From positions 1,299,226 through 1,363,225 of the forward strand of contig SIJG01000004.1 in the NCBI GenBank assembly GCA_023374025.1: DNA of 64,000 nucleotides, read 5' to 3'. Positions 45,501-57,373 of the stretch are shown here, piece by piece; the first letter of the stretch is position 1, and the number at the start of each line of letters is the position of its first letter. Source of the DNA: Heterodera schachtii (Eukaryota; Nematoda; Chromadorea; Rhabditida; Heteroderidae). The translations under genes and the position numbers were made by a program. A model generated the notes under the pieces. That model had not been told where the DNA came from and searched no databases. It saw nothing but the letters and a program-made list of their open reading frames with translations.

Positions 45501-48500
45501 AGTAGTGGATGGGTAATCAGAAACAGAAAGACTGATCACTGATAGGAAAGTCATGGCAATTTGCATTAAAAATGATCAGACAGAGACTGATTGATCACTA
45601 CTGATCGGAAAGGCATTGGGAGCAATTTCTTATAATCAAATCATTTGAAGATTCATTCATCAAAATGAAAAGGAATTGCCCGCCCAATTCGGCGATTGGC
45701 TGAATAAAAATTTGGTGCCGTCGTTGGAATGGACGGTAAAGCAGCGAAACGGAGCATTGGCATTCAGTCAAATTGGTAAAGCAAAAGCACAATGAACATT
45801 TAGAAAGTGAATTAAAGGCATTTTGAACAACGCTTTGTCACTGCTGCAAAATGCCAAGTCCAAAAACCAATTTCTCGTCGCCCTTTTGCGTGCTTTTGCC
45901 CCTTTCGTTTCGTCGGACAAACGCAGCGAATTGTGCCAAAGGGTCTTTTCGCAAAACACGGGTGCCATTCCCGACACGAAAGTGCCATTGAATGTTTACT
46001 GCGATGGCCGAACCGACTCTTTGCTCGGTTATTCCGATGACTTTGGTCTGTCACAAATGGCACAAATTGTCTCACCTCAATTCCCCCCCCCCCCCATTTT
46101 TGGCATAGGTTTGCCAATTCAATTAGCCCATTTTCGTCTTCGTCCGCCCATTATTTGGTCCGTCCGTATGCAAATTGCGCGTGATATTTTGATGGAATGG
46201 CTCCGTCCCAAAGGCCGCGACAGAGCGGCGACAGAAGCGCAAAAAATGGAGCCGATTTTGGTGGTGGGGCCCGAGGGGTGCGGAAAAGAGACGCTGCTGA
46301 GGGAATGCTTTGAGGGAGGCGGCATTCAAGCGCAAAGACTGTTGCTGAACATGCACTGCAGTGCGAACACAACGGCACGGCATTTGGAACAATTGGTAGG
46401 GCAACAGCAGAACAAACTTATCTCCCTCTCTCTCTCCCCTCATCTCTCCCTCTCCCCTCTCTCCCCCCTCTCTCTCTTCTCTCTCTCCTCATCTCTCCCT
46501 CTCCCCTCTCTCCCCCCTCTCTCTCTTCTCTCTCTCCTCATCTCTCCCTCTCCCCTCTCCCCCCCTCTCTCTCTTCTCTCTCCCTCTCTTCTCTCCCCCT
46601 CTCTCTCTCCTTCACTCTCTCTCACTCACTCTCTTTCCCTCTTCCTAATTATTTCTCCCCTTTTGTCAGCTTTCTGAGCATTGTGTCCAAGTGAGTGGCC
46701 CGCGCGGACGCGTGCTCAAACCTCGAGAGAGTGACCAATTAGTGCTTCACCTGAAAGGGCCAAATTTGGCACGTGCCGACCAATACGGCACTTCTCAACT
46801 GATTGCCTTTCTCGAACAAATGGTCGAATACCGCGGTTTCTTCGACCATTCATTGGAATGGGTCGGACTTGACAATGTCCAATTGGTGATTAGCATCAGC
46901 AATACCACTGGAGCAGAACGTTTTGCCCTTCCCGAAAGGTAAACGATGGAAATAAAAAAGGGAAATTAATTTATTTTTAATAATTTCCATTGTTTTTCCA
47001 TCTTTCGTTGTCTTTTTTTCCCATCGCATCTCTCTCAATGCTCAGATTCACCTCTAAATTGCGCGTCCTTTCCTTGGATGGTCCTTCCGAGACCGAATTA
47101 AAGGCCGTTTATGCCGCTTATTTGGCCCCCATTTTGGGCCAAAAAATGAACAACTCCGCTCCCAGCAAAAGTGGATTCTTTGGCCAACTCATTGATCAAT
47201 TTGTTCGTCGAACTTGGCAAAGTGTTCACACCCAGCGAGCAGTTCAACTACACTTTTACGCCCACCGACTTGACCAATTTGACCCGGGGGCTGCTCCGTT
47301 ACGAATTTGGCACAGGTGAACAAGTGGTCAATTAGTGTCGAAATGGCACTGATTCTTTGGCCACCGCTTTTGCCGGGGCGACTATTCCGCCGTTTGATTT
47401 TTGCCATGGCAATTCCCCCCCCCCCCCCTTTAGACTCCGCCGCCCTGCACAGTGCACTTTTCTTCGAGAGTCAGCGCATCTTTGGCGACCGTCTCGCCAA
47501 TGCCGACCATCGCCAACGTTTCCTCGCCATTCTCCTCGACCATTTCCCGGTCCGTCCCGTGCCGTTTTTTTCACCTTCGCCTGGTCAAATTTTGGCCAAG
47601 GAATTGGACGGACGGCCAATGCTTTCGCTTTTGCGTTCGGACGTGCGTTTGCTTTGCCTTCGTCCGTTTTTCAATTTTTCGCCTCTTTTTTCAGTACGTG
47701 GCCCAATTAGAGAAGGTCATCAACAGACTGAAACATGAGCAGCACTGTCCCGTCCAACAGCTCAGCGATGCCTTTGTTGACCTTTGTTCGTCGCTGGACA
47801 GGGCAATCAGTTGCCCCGGAGGGGCCGCTTTGCTGGCGGGGAGCGCGGGGATGGGCAGACGCGCGGCCGTCACGCTGGTGGCACAAATGCACCAAATGAG
47901 GTGCATTGCTCAAAAAATGCCCTGTTTCTTTTCTTCTCTTTCATTTTTTATTTTTCTCTGATCATTTCTCTCTCTTTATTTGATCACTCTTTTGTCTCTC
48001 AGATCACTTTTCTCTTTCACTCATGTTTTTTCTCTGTCTAATCACTTTCTCTCTTTCTTTCATTGTTTTTTTTCTCTCTCTGATCACTTCTTCTTCTTCT
48101 TCTTCTTGTCTCTCTTTGATCACTTTGTTTTTTGCATAGATTGCACACTCTGCGCGTCTCTTCCTCTTACTCACTTCGCAATTTCGGCCAAGACTTGAAA
48201 GATGCCATTTACTGTGCGTGCATCGATGCCGAACAGGTGCTTCTCCTTGTGGAGGACTACCAACTGCTGGACGATTCCTTCCTCCAAATGATCAATTCCC
48301 TTCTCTCTGACGGATACGTTCCCGGACTTTACAGTACCCAGCAGGAACTGGACCAACTGTTGAGCAGGTTACGGTAACGCGATTTGCTTAAACATTACGG
48401 TTGTTGATCAGAACAATGATTTATGCCATTGTCCGTCCCCAGGGAATTCGCATTGGACGACGGCTTCGGCGGCGTTGGCACTTTGCATGCTCACTTTGCG

Positions 48501-51500
48501 AATCGAATCCGCACAAATCTGCACTTGGTGCTGCTGATGGACGTTGCTCATCCGCAGTTCGAGTCGCGCATTTTGTCCAATCCGGCACTGAGCAAATGCT
48601 GCACAATGGCATGTGCCAATCCAACCGATCAAATGCATTCGACCCGCTAATTCGGCCCTTTTCAGATTTGGCAAGATCATTGGTCCCACGAGACGCTTTC
48701 CCAAATTGCCGCTCTTTCTCTGCAACAAAATGGGGCTGCTGATCGGTCTGATCAGTCGTCCTCGTGGCTTTTGTCCGCCTTTGTCCAACTTTTTCAACGG
48801 GCACCAGCGGAGAGTCAAAGCCCAGCCAAATTTGCTCATTTTGTCGACACTTTCCACGCTTTGATCAGTTCCAAACGGACGGCCGTGGAGGGTCGGCTGG
48901 CGCGGCTGAGGGCGGGCGTTGACCGATTGACGGAGACGCGAAATGCGGTGGCAAAAATGCAGAAAAAGGCGGCGAAGAAGTCAAAGCTGCTGGCGGAGAA
49001 GCAAGCGGAAGCGAACGGCGCATTGGCGGAGATAACGCGGAGTATGAGCGGAGCAACGGAACAGAAGGAGGACATGGAGAAGCTGAAGAGCACCACCGAG
49101 GCGGAGAACGCGAACATCGAGCAGCAGAAGAAGCTGATCGAGCAGCAATTGGCCGACGTAAGGCGAGGGAAGGACAAATGGCCAAAAGAGGAATTAAAAT
49201 GACAAATGGCCCAAAGAGACGGACAAATGGTCAAAAAGAAAATTAAACTGACAAAAGAGGAATTAAACGGACAAATGGCCAAAAGAGGAATTAAAAGGAC
49301 AAATGGCCCAAAGAGACGGACAAATGGTCAAAAAGAAAATTAAACGGACAAATGGTCAAAAAGGCATTAAAACGACAAATTACCAAAAGAGGGAATAAAA
49401 GAAAGGGAAATGGCCAAAATATAATTAAAACGACCTTACACTCAAATCATTTGGCAGGTGGAACCTCTCATGAACGAGGCGAGAAAGGCGGTTGGTTCCC
49501 TCAAATCCGAAAATCTGTCCGAGGTTCGCTCTCTCCGCTCGCCCGCCACTTCCATCCGCGACATTTTGGAGGCGGTGCTCCTTTTCATGGGCATTTTGGA
49601 CACTTCCTGGGAGTCCATGCGACGCTTCTTGGCCAAAGGTGGCGTCAAGGAGGAAATCATCAACTTCGACGTTCGCCGCATCACTCCGTCGACCGCCAAA
49701 AAAGTGGGCGCTTTGGTCAAATCGAAGGCCGCTTCGTTCGACCCGGTCAACTGCCAAAAACGCATCGACAGGTAATTTTACGGCTTTTTCTATGAAATTT
49801 TTCATTTAAGCCGAAACATTCAAATTTTGGCTAACATTTAAGCGATTGCTCCGCTGGCCGCTTGGGTAACCGCAAATTTGCAGTACGCTTTGATTTTGGA
49901 GAAAATTGCGCCGCTCGAGCAGAAAAAGGAGTCGCTGGTGAAAAATCTGAACGCGGCGGAGCAGCAAATGGAGCGATTGTCGAAGGGACTGAAATCGCTG
50001 GACAAAAAAGTGGCGGAGCTGAAAACGAACTTCGAAAATTGCATGAAAGAGGCGACCGAAATCAAAATCGACTTGGACAGGGAACAGGCGACCATTGTGG
50101 TGGCGGGGAAAATGGTGGAGAGATTGGGCGGAGAGTACGCGCGGTGGCAGCAGCAGCAGAAGGAGTTGGAGGACGAGCTCAGAACGGTGGAGCACTGCTG
50201 CCTGATCGGTCAGATTATTTTGCTGTTGGATTCGATTTTGAATTGGTTGATCAGTTTTGCCATTATTCGGCTGATCACTCACTCATTAGACCACTCTTTA
50301 TTTATGTTAGCTGATCGGTTTAATATTTTCCGATGATCGATTGGTCTGATCAGTAGTGATCACTTTAGTCTGATCATTCGTTGATCCAATCAGTCCCAAT
50401 TTGCTTCTTCAGGTGCGGCATTCGTAACTTTTCTGGGCGCTGCCACTGAAGAAATGCGTGCCCAAACGATGGCAAATTGGCGCGAAATTTGCCAATTACC
50501 CGCCGCTTTTGACCTCCTCAATTTTCTCGCCTCCGAAACTGCTCAGCTCAGATGGAAATCCGAGGGATTGTTGGCCAACAAATTGGCAATGGAAAATGGC
50601 GCCATTTTATTTGCCGTCAAAAACACTCCGTTCGTTGTCGACCCCAGCGGCACAGTGTGCACTTTCCTGGCCAATCATTTCAAAGGCAATTCGACAGAAA
50701 TTTTACGAGCGAATCAAACGGATTTAATGACCAAAGTTTGGATGGAAAATGACGCTTTTTGCATGGTAATTTAAATTGTTGAAGATCGAATTGGGCGTGC
50801 GCTTTGGGAAGACTTTGATAATCGACGAAATCGACGAACGAATTGAGCCGGCATTGGTCCCTCTCCTAAGGAGGGACTTTCACACAATTGGCGCCCGATT
50901 GGCCGTACAATTGGGCGAAAAACAGGCGAGCAAAGAAGAGGGACAGCTGACGGAGTTCGGCATTTGGCCATTTTGACCCATTTGGCTCCCTTTTCCCTTT
51001 TTGGCATTTTCAGCTGTTTATTGTTCGGCTTTTTTGGGTTAATCGTTGATTTTCTCAGGTCGATTTCAACGACCAATTTCGGCTTTTCCTCTGCTCTCGA
51101 AATGAGCATTGCCATTTGGCCTCTCACGTCAGTGCCGTGGTCTCCGAGATCAATTTCTCCATCACTCGATCCGGCTTGGCCTCCCAATTTCTGTCATTGG
51201 CCATTGAATTGGAAAAGCCCGAACTGGAACAAAGTTCGGCACAATTAAGCAGCCAAATGGAGGCGCTCAAGTTGGAGATGGACAATCTCGAGCAAGTACT
51301 GCTCGAACAGCTCGCCGTTTCTGAAGGCTCTTTGCTGGACAACACGGCACTGCTCGAGTCGTTGAATGAAAGCAAAGAGAAAGCGGACAAAGTGGCACGA
51401 GTGAGCACACTTTGGCTTATTTCCATTAGCGGATTCAAATGCCTTTTTTTGCCCCAGGGTCTGTCCGATTCGCAACACCTTCGGACACAAATTGATTTGC

Positions 51501-54500
51501 AACGCGACACTTTTCTGCCATTTGCGCAGCGTTGTGCCCAACTTTACTTTGCCATTCGCCCTCTCCACACGATAAATCACTGTTATCAGTTCAGCGTGAA
51601 TGACTGTGTCGCACTGTTCAGAAAATGCTTTGGGGAAGCAAACGAATGGCAAAACGCTGCAGAAGGGCGGGAAAGGCTTGACAGGTTGGCATTTGGCAAA
51701 ACCAAAATGGCATTTGAAATGCCAAAGAGAACGGCATTTTGCAATGCCAAAAGTTGCAATTAAAAACAAATAAATATCAACAATCGCATTTCGCAATGCC
51801 AACAGGGAAAGCATTTGTTCTAAGTGCCATTGACCGACTTTTCCTCTTCACAGAGTGTTCCGTCGGCTTCGACTTCGTCTCTTCGAGTTCGTTTCGCGTT
51901 CGCTGTTCAAAGAGGACCGCCTCGCCTTCGCCATGCAATTTGTGCATGCCACCGCAGGCAACGGAAGTGGCGGCGGCACTTTGTTCGGTCGAAATGAGTG
52001 GGAATTGTTCACTGGGATTCTCGCCCCGCCGGCCGAACCCTCCGGCAATGCCAAATTCGACTGGTTGGACAGGGAAAAGCGTGCCGCTGTTGAGAGAATC
52101 CAAACGCATTTGCCCGCACTTTTCCAATCGCTGCAAATTGCCGATCAGCCCATTTGGTCCACCTTTATGAAGTCGGTGGAATGTGAGAATGCGCTTCCGC
52201 CGTCAGTGAATGCGAAGCTCAGTGACTTCCAACGACTGATCGTTTTGCAGGTGTCCCTTCTTTGTCCCTTCTTTTCCTTTCCATTTTCTTTGATCAAAAT
52301 CGGCCACCCAACGGCACAAATGCTTTTTGTATGCTTAATTCCTCTGTAATTGGTTCCTTTTTGCGAAGGCACTTCGACCGGACCGCCTCCGTGCCGCAAT
52401 GCTCCGCTTCACCTCCAAATTGCTCGGCATCGATTCGCTCAGCTCGGCCACTTTGGACTTTGCCAGCGTCCACCAAAGAGAGTCCGTCCCTCATCAGCCA
52501 ATTCTGCTTCTGATCGCGCCCGGCTCCAGTGCTGATCCAAGTGCCGAACTGACAGAATATGCCCAGAGAGAATTTGCAAAGAATGCCTCGGGGCAGCAAT
52601 TGCACCAATTGGCCATGGGCGAAAGTCACGCCGAATGGGACGCGGTGGAGCTGTTGCGGCACAGTGCCCTCGAGGGCCATTGGCTGTGTCTGTACAACGT
52701 GCATTTGAACCCCTGCCGTGGTCAACCGTCTGATGACCGAACTCGGCTCCCTCTACGGCAAACTCCACGCCGACTTTCGACTTTGGCTTACCACCGAACC
52801 GGACGACCAATTGCCGGTGGTTTTTCTGCAGTTGTGCCTGAAGGCGACATACGAAACGCCGCCGGGGCTTAAAAAGAATTTGGAGAGAAATTTCATCGGC
52901 GGAAGGACAGAGCAAAAGGGGACGAAGCGGGGGACGGACGAAGCGGCAAAAGCAAAGGCGGCATTTGTGTTGCATTGGCTGCACGCGGTGGTGCAGGAAC
53001 GACGCAATTTCACCCCGCAGGCGTGGCTAAAGTCGGAATTTACTCAAATAGGCAAAAAAAAAACATTTGAATTTCATTCAGGGCCTACGAATTTTCCGAA
53101 GCTGACCTTAGAAGTGCCAAAATCGCGTTGCATTCGTTGTTTGGCATTGCGGAAAAAAACAATTTGAAAGGCGTCGACTGGGAAATGTTCCGCGGATTGA
53201 TGCTAAACGCCATCTACGGGGGCAGAATTGATGTGGAGCTGGACAACCGCGTGCTGCTCGCCTTTCTGCTGGAACTGTTCAATTCCAAAATGATCGACGG
53301 GGCCGGCGGCGAATTGGCGCCCGGACTGAAAATGCCAATGTTTGGGGAGCAAAAAGTGCCAGAATGTTTGTCCATTTTGGCAAGTGTGTCATCATTTGCT
53401 TCAGGATTTCATGGATTGGGTCTCCTCGACAATGCCCGAAACCGATCGGCCGGAATTGCTGATGTTGCCTCGGAATATTATGCTTTCGTGGGATTTGGCC
53501 CAAAGTGACGCCGCCATCGCCAAACTTCGGCGACTGTTCACCACCGTTTCTTTGTCCCAGCAAAACGCCCCCGGCGTCGGCACTTTCCCTCGCCGAGACA
53601 TCGCAAAGGCATTCTCGAAACATTTGTGGGGCGAAGCTTTGGCGCCGCTTTTGTCACTTTGGAAAAGGCTGAACCATCAAAAGCCGCAATTGCTGCAAAA
53701 TGCGCAGGAAAAGCAAAAAGAAATGCCAAAATTGGAAAAAGAAAAGCAAACGCAAAGGGTAAAAAAGAGAGAATAAAAAGTGGGAAAAGTGAAAGAAAAC
53801 ATTTGGAGAAGAAGCCAACGCGGACGACCCTTTGGTCGAAATGCTCCAATTGGAATTTGCGTACGCTTTGAAACTGTTGCAAAACATTCACTCGTCCCTT
53901 TCGGCCATAAGCCGCGCAATCAAAGGCACCAATTTGCCTGAAAAGCAAACCATCGAAGTGGCCCAATCGCTGATCAATTTCCAGGCAAAAGCAATGCGTT
54001 TAACTTTGTTGATCAATTATCGTTTTTTTGTCAGATTCCGTCTTTTTGGGATTCCCTTTGGGCCGGTGGTCCGTCGGTGCCATCGAAATATTTGGAGGAA
54101 TTGGTGTTCAAAGTGCACAGCACCCAAACGCTGCTCTCCCTGGCCCAGTCCCACCAATTGCTGCTTTCCCCGGTCAATTTGGGCCAGCTTTTTCGCCCCG
54201 TTTCTCTGCTCAATGCTTTTCGCCAATTCTCCGCCCGGTGATCGCCTTTCTCTTTCTCTTCCGCTTTTGATCAGCTGAATCTTTCAGGGAATTGGGCCTC
54301 AGTTTGGATGAGTTGGTGCTGAACACGCATTGGCATGGCATTGGCCAGACGACGGCCAATGGCACAGCCGTGCCCAAACTGACGCTGAGCTCCCTCCGAA
54401 TTCAGGGGGCGCTTTTCGACGGCGCCGAATTGCGCCCGGTGCCTCCGAGCGCCGCGCCCTTTTCCCCAGTCCCTCAATTGGACATTTCATGGACAAAAAT

Positions 54501-54722
54501 GGTTTTTGCTACCAATCATCATCCGTTTTTAATTAGATATTAAGGCAAATCCTAGCGAATCAATCGAATCTGAGAAACAGCTGAAGTTTGCCATTGTTCG
54601 CCGACTCGGAGCGAAAGGGGGCGCCGGTGGTGGAAGTGAAAGTGCCGTGTTTGCCGGCATCAAAAAATCACTGGACATTGGCCGGAATTGCGCTTTTTTT
54701 GAGCGGACATCAACAGGAATAA
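36564..54722 (+). CDS. che-3: Cytoplasmic dynein-2 heavy chain (retrograde IFT motor)
   Basis: Orthologue of CHE-3/DYNC2H1, which drives retrograde intraflagellar transport in sensory cilia. About 45 exons span the usual ~4,000-residue chain. The tail includes [20 protein letters not shown] (37621), [14 protein letters not shown] (39502) and [20 protein letters not shown] (39689). The linker contains [12 protein letters not shown] (42223) and [14 protein letters not shown] (42659). [19 protein letters not shown] (42972) is the dynein-2 signature. AAA1 shows [10 protein letters not shown] (43823) and GCFDEFNR (44032). The AAA2 P-loop GPPGSGKST is at 44795-44821, AAA3 GPEGCGKET at 46267-46293, and AAA4 GSAGMGRR is degenerate (47839). 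The stalk coiled coils and the microtubule-binding tip with [11 protein letters not shown] follow (49765-49880), then [12 protein letters not shown] in AAA5 (50806). The carboxyl end is [14 protein letters not shown], stop 54720-54722. The start is uncertain. At least eight one-base frame breaks occur in conserved exons. Several introns are GC-AG. Confidence 0.93.
38080..38310. repeat. Purine-rich low-complexity tract in a che-3 intron
   Basis: Dominated by gagggag and poly-G runs on the plus strand, including a 15-base or so G run near 38279-38293. It lies between the exons ending DEV and beginning [10 protein letters not shown]. Confidence 0.85.
40250..40470. repeat. GA-rich tract in a che-3 intron
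   Basis: Microsatellite-like gagaga and ggagag sequence between the exons ending PTLNAQL and beginning with [11 protein letters not shown]. No coding role. Confidence 0.85.
46420..46650. repeat. CT-rich tandem tract in a che-3 intron
   Basis: A ~55-60 bp block of ctctccctctcccctctctc type is repeated about three times between ARHLEQL and [10 protein letters not shown]. Opposite strand bias to the tract at 40250. Confidence 0.85.
49164..49440. repeat. Minisatellite in a che-3 intron
   Basis: Units such as ggacaaatggccaaaagagg and aattaaa-type spacers alternate to form a higher-order repeat of about 110 bp, present a little over twice. It fills the intron between EQQLAD and [13 protein letters not shown]. 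Confidence 0.85.
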
Positions 54723-55047
54723 ATTACCGGATTAATACTGTCACAAATGCTAATTAATGGATATTCAATTTAGCTCAAATTTAAAAATTTACGCGTCCAA
54801 TCAATTATAATTTTCCTTAATTGGTCATTGTCTATATTCTTGGTATCAAACAAAATCTTAAACTCTCGGGAATAAAAAAAAATAGGCCCTCAGTCGAATT
54901 GATTTTTAAGAGTTGCCATTGACCCGGAAAATGATACAGGATATTTCAGATTTATGCAAAAATGTTTACAGTATATAAAAGTCAATGGTTATGGGATCTC
55001 TAATTATATTTCATCTCTTCCTTTTTGCACATTTCTAAGTCCGTCAT
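54723..55047. other. Convergent 3' intergenic region
   Basis: AT-rich sequence between the 3' ends of che-3 and the F-box-like gene. AATAAA at 54718-54723 overlaps the che-3 stop; no other feature was recognised. Confidence 0.5.
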
Positions 55048-56657
55048 TCATTTCCTCTGCATTTTCGCCATCACTTCCTTCAACCAACGAACAGAATCGT
55101 TAGTCCCAAATTGAACAGTTGCGGTGGGTTCCTTCTCCGCTGCGCCTTCGGCCAAGTGCTTGTGGAACTGCTCGAACTTCGCGTGTTCATTTCCATTGAA
55201 ACAGCGCACAATTCTGTTCGGACTGATCAGAAGGCATTCGCCATTTCCATTCGTCAGAAAACGCTCATCCCACGAGTTGACCAATTTAAACGGACTTTCC
55301 ACGATAAAATGGCGTCTTTCCAAGTCTTCTGCAAACCGCTAAAACGAAGTAAGTTTTTTTAAAATTAAATAGTTTTTCATTATTTTTTATACCTCTTTGA
55401 TCAGTCCGATCATTGCGTTCAGTCCCTGCCCAAAAGACTTTCCCATTGAATTCAAGCCCTTTTGGTAATCAGAAAGAACAATTCGACTCGGACTTTCGGT
55501 GTCACTCCTTTTGTTGTGAAGCCAAAGAGCAACGTCAACGCCAATTTCTCGTGATGAAAGCAAACAAATTGGAATCGAAAGATCATGACAATTCGGGAAG
55601 AAAATACCCTAAAATTGACAAAGTTGATTAATTTGCAAAATTCAAAGAAAAAAAGTTTTCAAGCCGTTTTTGCGATTGAAATAGTAAATACATATAAAAA
55701 AAAACATTTTTCCAAAAAAAAATACCTGAAAAATAGCCCAGAAGGGAAGCTTGAAGAAATATGGGTTGGGACGATTAACAGAGTGAAAATAAAGGTCATC
55801 AAAAGTCAAATGAAGAGAAAATGTCAAAGGGTTGAAGAGAGAAAGAAACGGCAAAAGTTGGCCGGAAGAATGCAATTTCGACCAAAAAGAAGTCAATTCG
55901 AATTTAAGACAGCACTTTTCCAACATTGGCGAAATCTGACGGAGAAATGACAACACATGAGGAGAGACAACATCTGAAAAAGGAAGGAATACGGAGGACC
56001 AAATGTGTTAATTAGTAACGAACTTACCAAGCAAATACAGAAAACGAATGCCGGTGATCCATTCCGGCACTTCAAACTCCGACAGTTCCAAGGCCTTTTG
56101 TTCAATTGGGTTGCAAAACCATTGGTCAATCACTTTGTAAAGAGTCATTCCATTAGCGTAAATACGGCGTTCAAACTTTATTTGTTAACAGTGAAACGAA
56201 ATGTAACGGATAATAACGGACCCCTCGCCCTCTGATGTTTGCTTTGGCGGAGTCCCACAAGCGAATGGCAAAAACATTGTCCGAACTCTGTGCCTTCGAT
56301 TTGGCACATAACATTTGGTTTTGGCCATCAAAAAGCATCAGTGCGCAATTCGAGTGGGCACGACGGCGCAAAATGAAGTCAGCGAAGTTGGCGAAACGGC
56401 GACAACAGAGGGCCACGGAGAGGCCGAGGGTGGCGGTGTCGACGCAACGGAGGAAGTCGTAGAGAGTGTCGTTGGAGAACAGCGAACGACGGAACACACT
56501 GATGGAAGAAAGTTACTTTGAATTCGCAGAGTGAACTTGCCCACCTCCGCTTTTGCTCTGTCTGCGTTTCCTCGTCGTTCTGTTGGTCGCCACCGTCCAC
56601 CACAAACACTTTCTGTTCTTCTTTAGAAATTTCAGTTGGAGTTTCGATTATGTTCAA
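55048..56657 (-). CDS. F-box-like nematode-specific protein
   Basis: Probable substrate adaptor of an SCF-type ubiquitin ligase, by resemblance only. The exon near 56320-56497 reads LFSNDTLYDFLRCVDTATLG, then LSVALCCRRFANFADFIL. It has the spacing and leucine pattern of an F-box (hydrophobic helix, D/R, L-x-L-x-V-x-x-RF) and recalls an F-box family I associate with cyst nematodes. Later exons carry LYKVIDQWFCNPIEQKALEL (about 56085-56150), SREIGVDVALWLHNKRSD (about 55490-55540) and NSWDERFLTNGNGECLL (about 55200-55280), with the stop at 55048-55050. The upstream exon (about 56540-56650) is acidic (DGGDQQNDEETQTEQKRR) and begins after a ctttag acceptor, so the true start is not in it. It may be joined to the exons at 56687-57373. 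No downstream domain is recognised. Confidence 0.45.
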
Positions 56658-56686
56658 CTAAAGTATATTTATGTTGAATGAAAAAG

Positions 56687-57373
56687 TCAGAATGACACCA
56701 GCAATTTCGGCACAATCACCGAATTGTTGTTGTCCATCAAAATTGATCGGTAAGTGCGCCAAGCAAAAACAACGAGAGACTCTTCGCCGACGGAACTTTC
56801 TAAGACGGACTCCAAGTTGAGAAGGATTTGACGGAGGATAACCTTAACCAAAGTACATAAATCAAAATAATTCTTTAAAATGACGCACCAATCTCTCCGA
56901 AAAATCAGACCATTGACGGAAAAGTGAATTAAACAATTTGTCACCACTTTCATGGCCATCGAGAAACGAAGCAATCAAATTTTGGTGCTTAAATAATTTG
57001 ATTGCCTTTAGCTGTCTTGACGATACTGACCATTTTTTGCAGGTGTTTGCTTATCACCACTCGCAATTGAACGTACAATTCTCGCCCCAGACCATTCGTA
57101 AGCTGTAAATTGAATCCATTTAGGTCAAATTAGGTAATAATGGAATGACACCGCTTGAAAAAGTGGCTCATTCATTTCTTCAAAAAGTTTAGGATAATCA
57201 AGGTCATGTTCACTTAAAATGGCAACGACTTTTGCACATAAATAATCAATGTTATGCCGTGTGATGAACCCAACCTTAACAAAATAAAAAGCAATTTTAT
57301 TAACACATTTTGTTTGCCTGAGTTGGGCGAATTTGCTTGAAGTATGCCATCCGAAGATTATTGTTAGAATCAA
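56687..57373 (-). CDS. Helical protein fragment, weakly cullin-like; may be the 5' part of the F-box-like gene
   Basis: Three or four minus-strand exons: YPKLFEEMNEPLFQAVSF (about 57150-57210), LYVQLRVVISKHLQKM (about 57035-57085), then LFNSLFRQWSDFSERLVRHF (about 56890-56950) and SLVVFAWRTYRSIL (about 56740-56785). The order LYxxLxxxIxxHL, xxW, VFAWRxxR recalls the amino-terminal repeats of cullins, but conservation is low and no cullin homology or neddylation domain is present. A short spacing to the next exon means this could be the first part of the F-box-like gene. Function is unknown. Confidence 0.3.

Noticed and set aside
50729..50778. Apparent 19-bp intron before [10 protein letters not shown] in che-3
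   Set aside because: A 49-bp intron from gtttgg after DLMTK explains the junction without an impossibly short intron.
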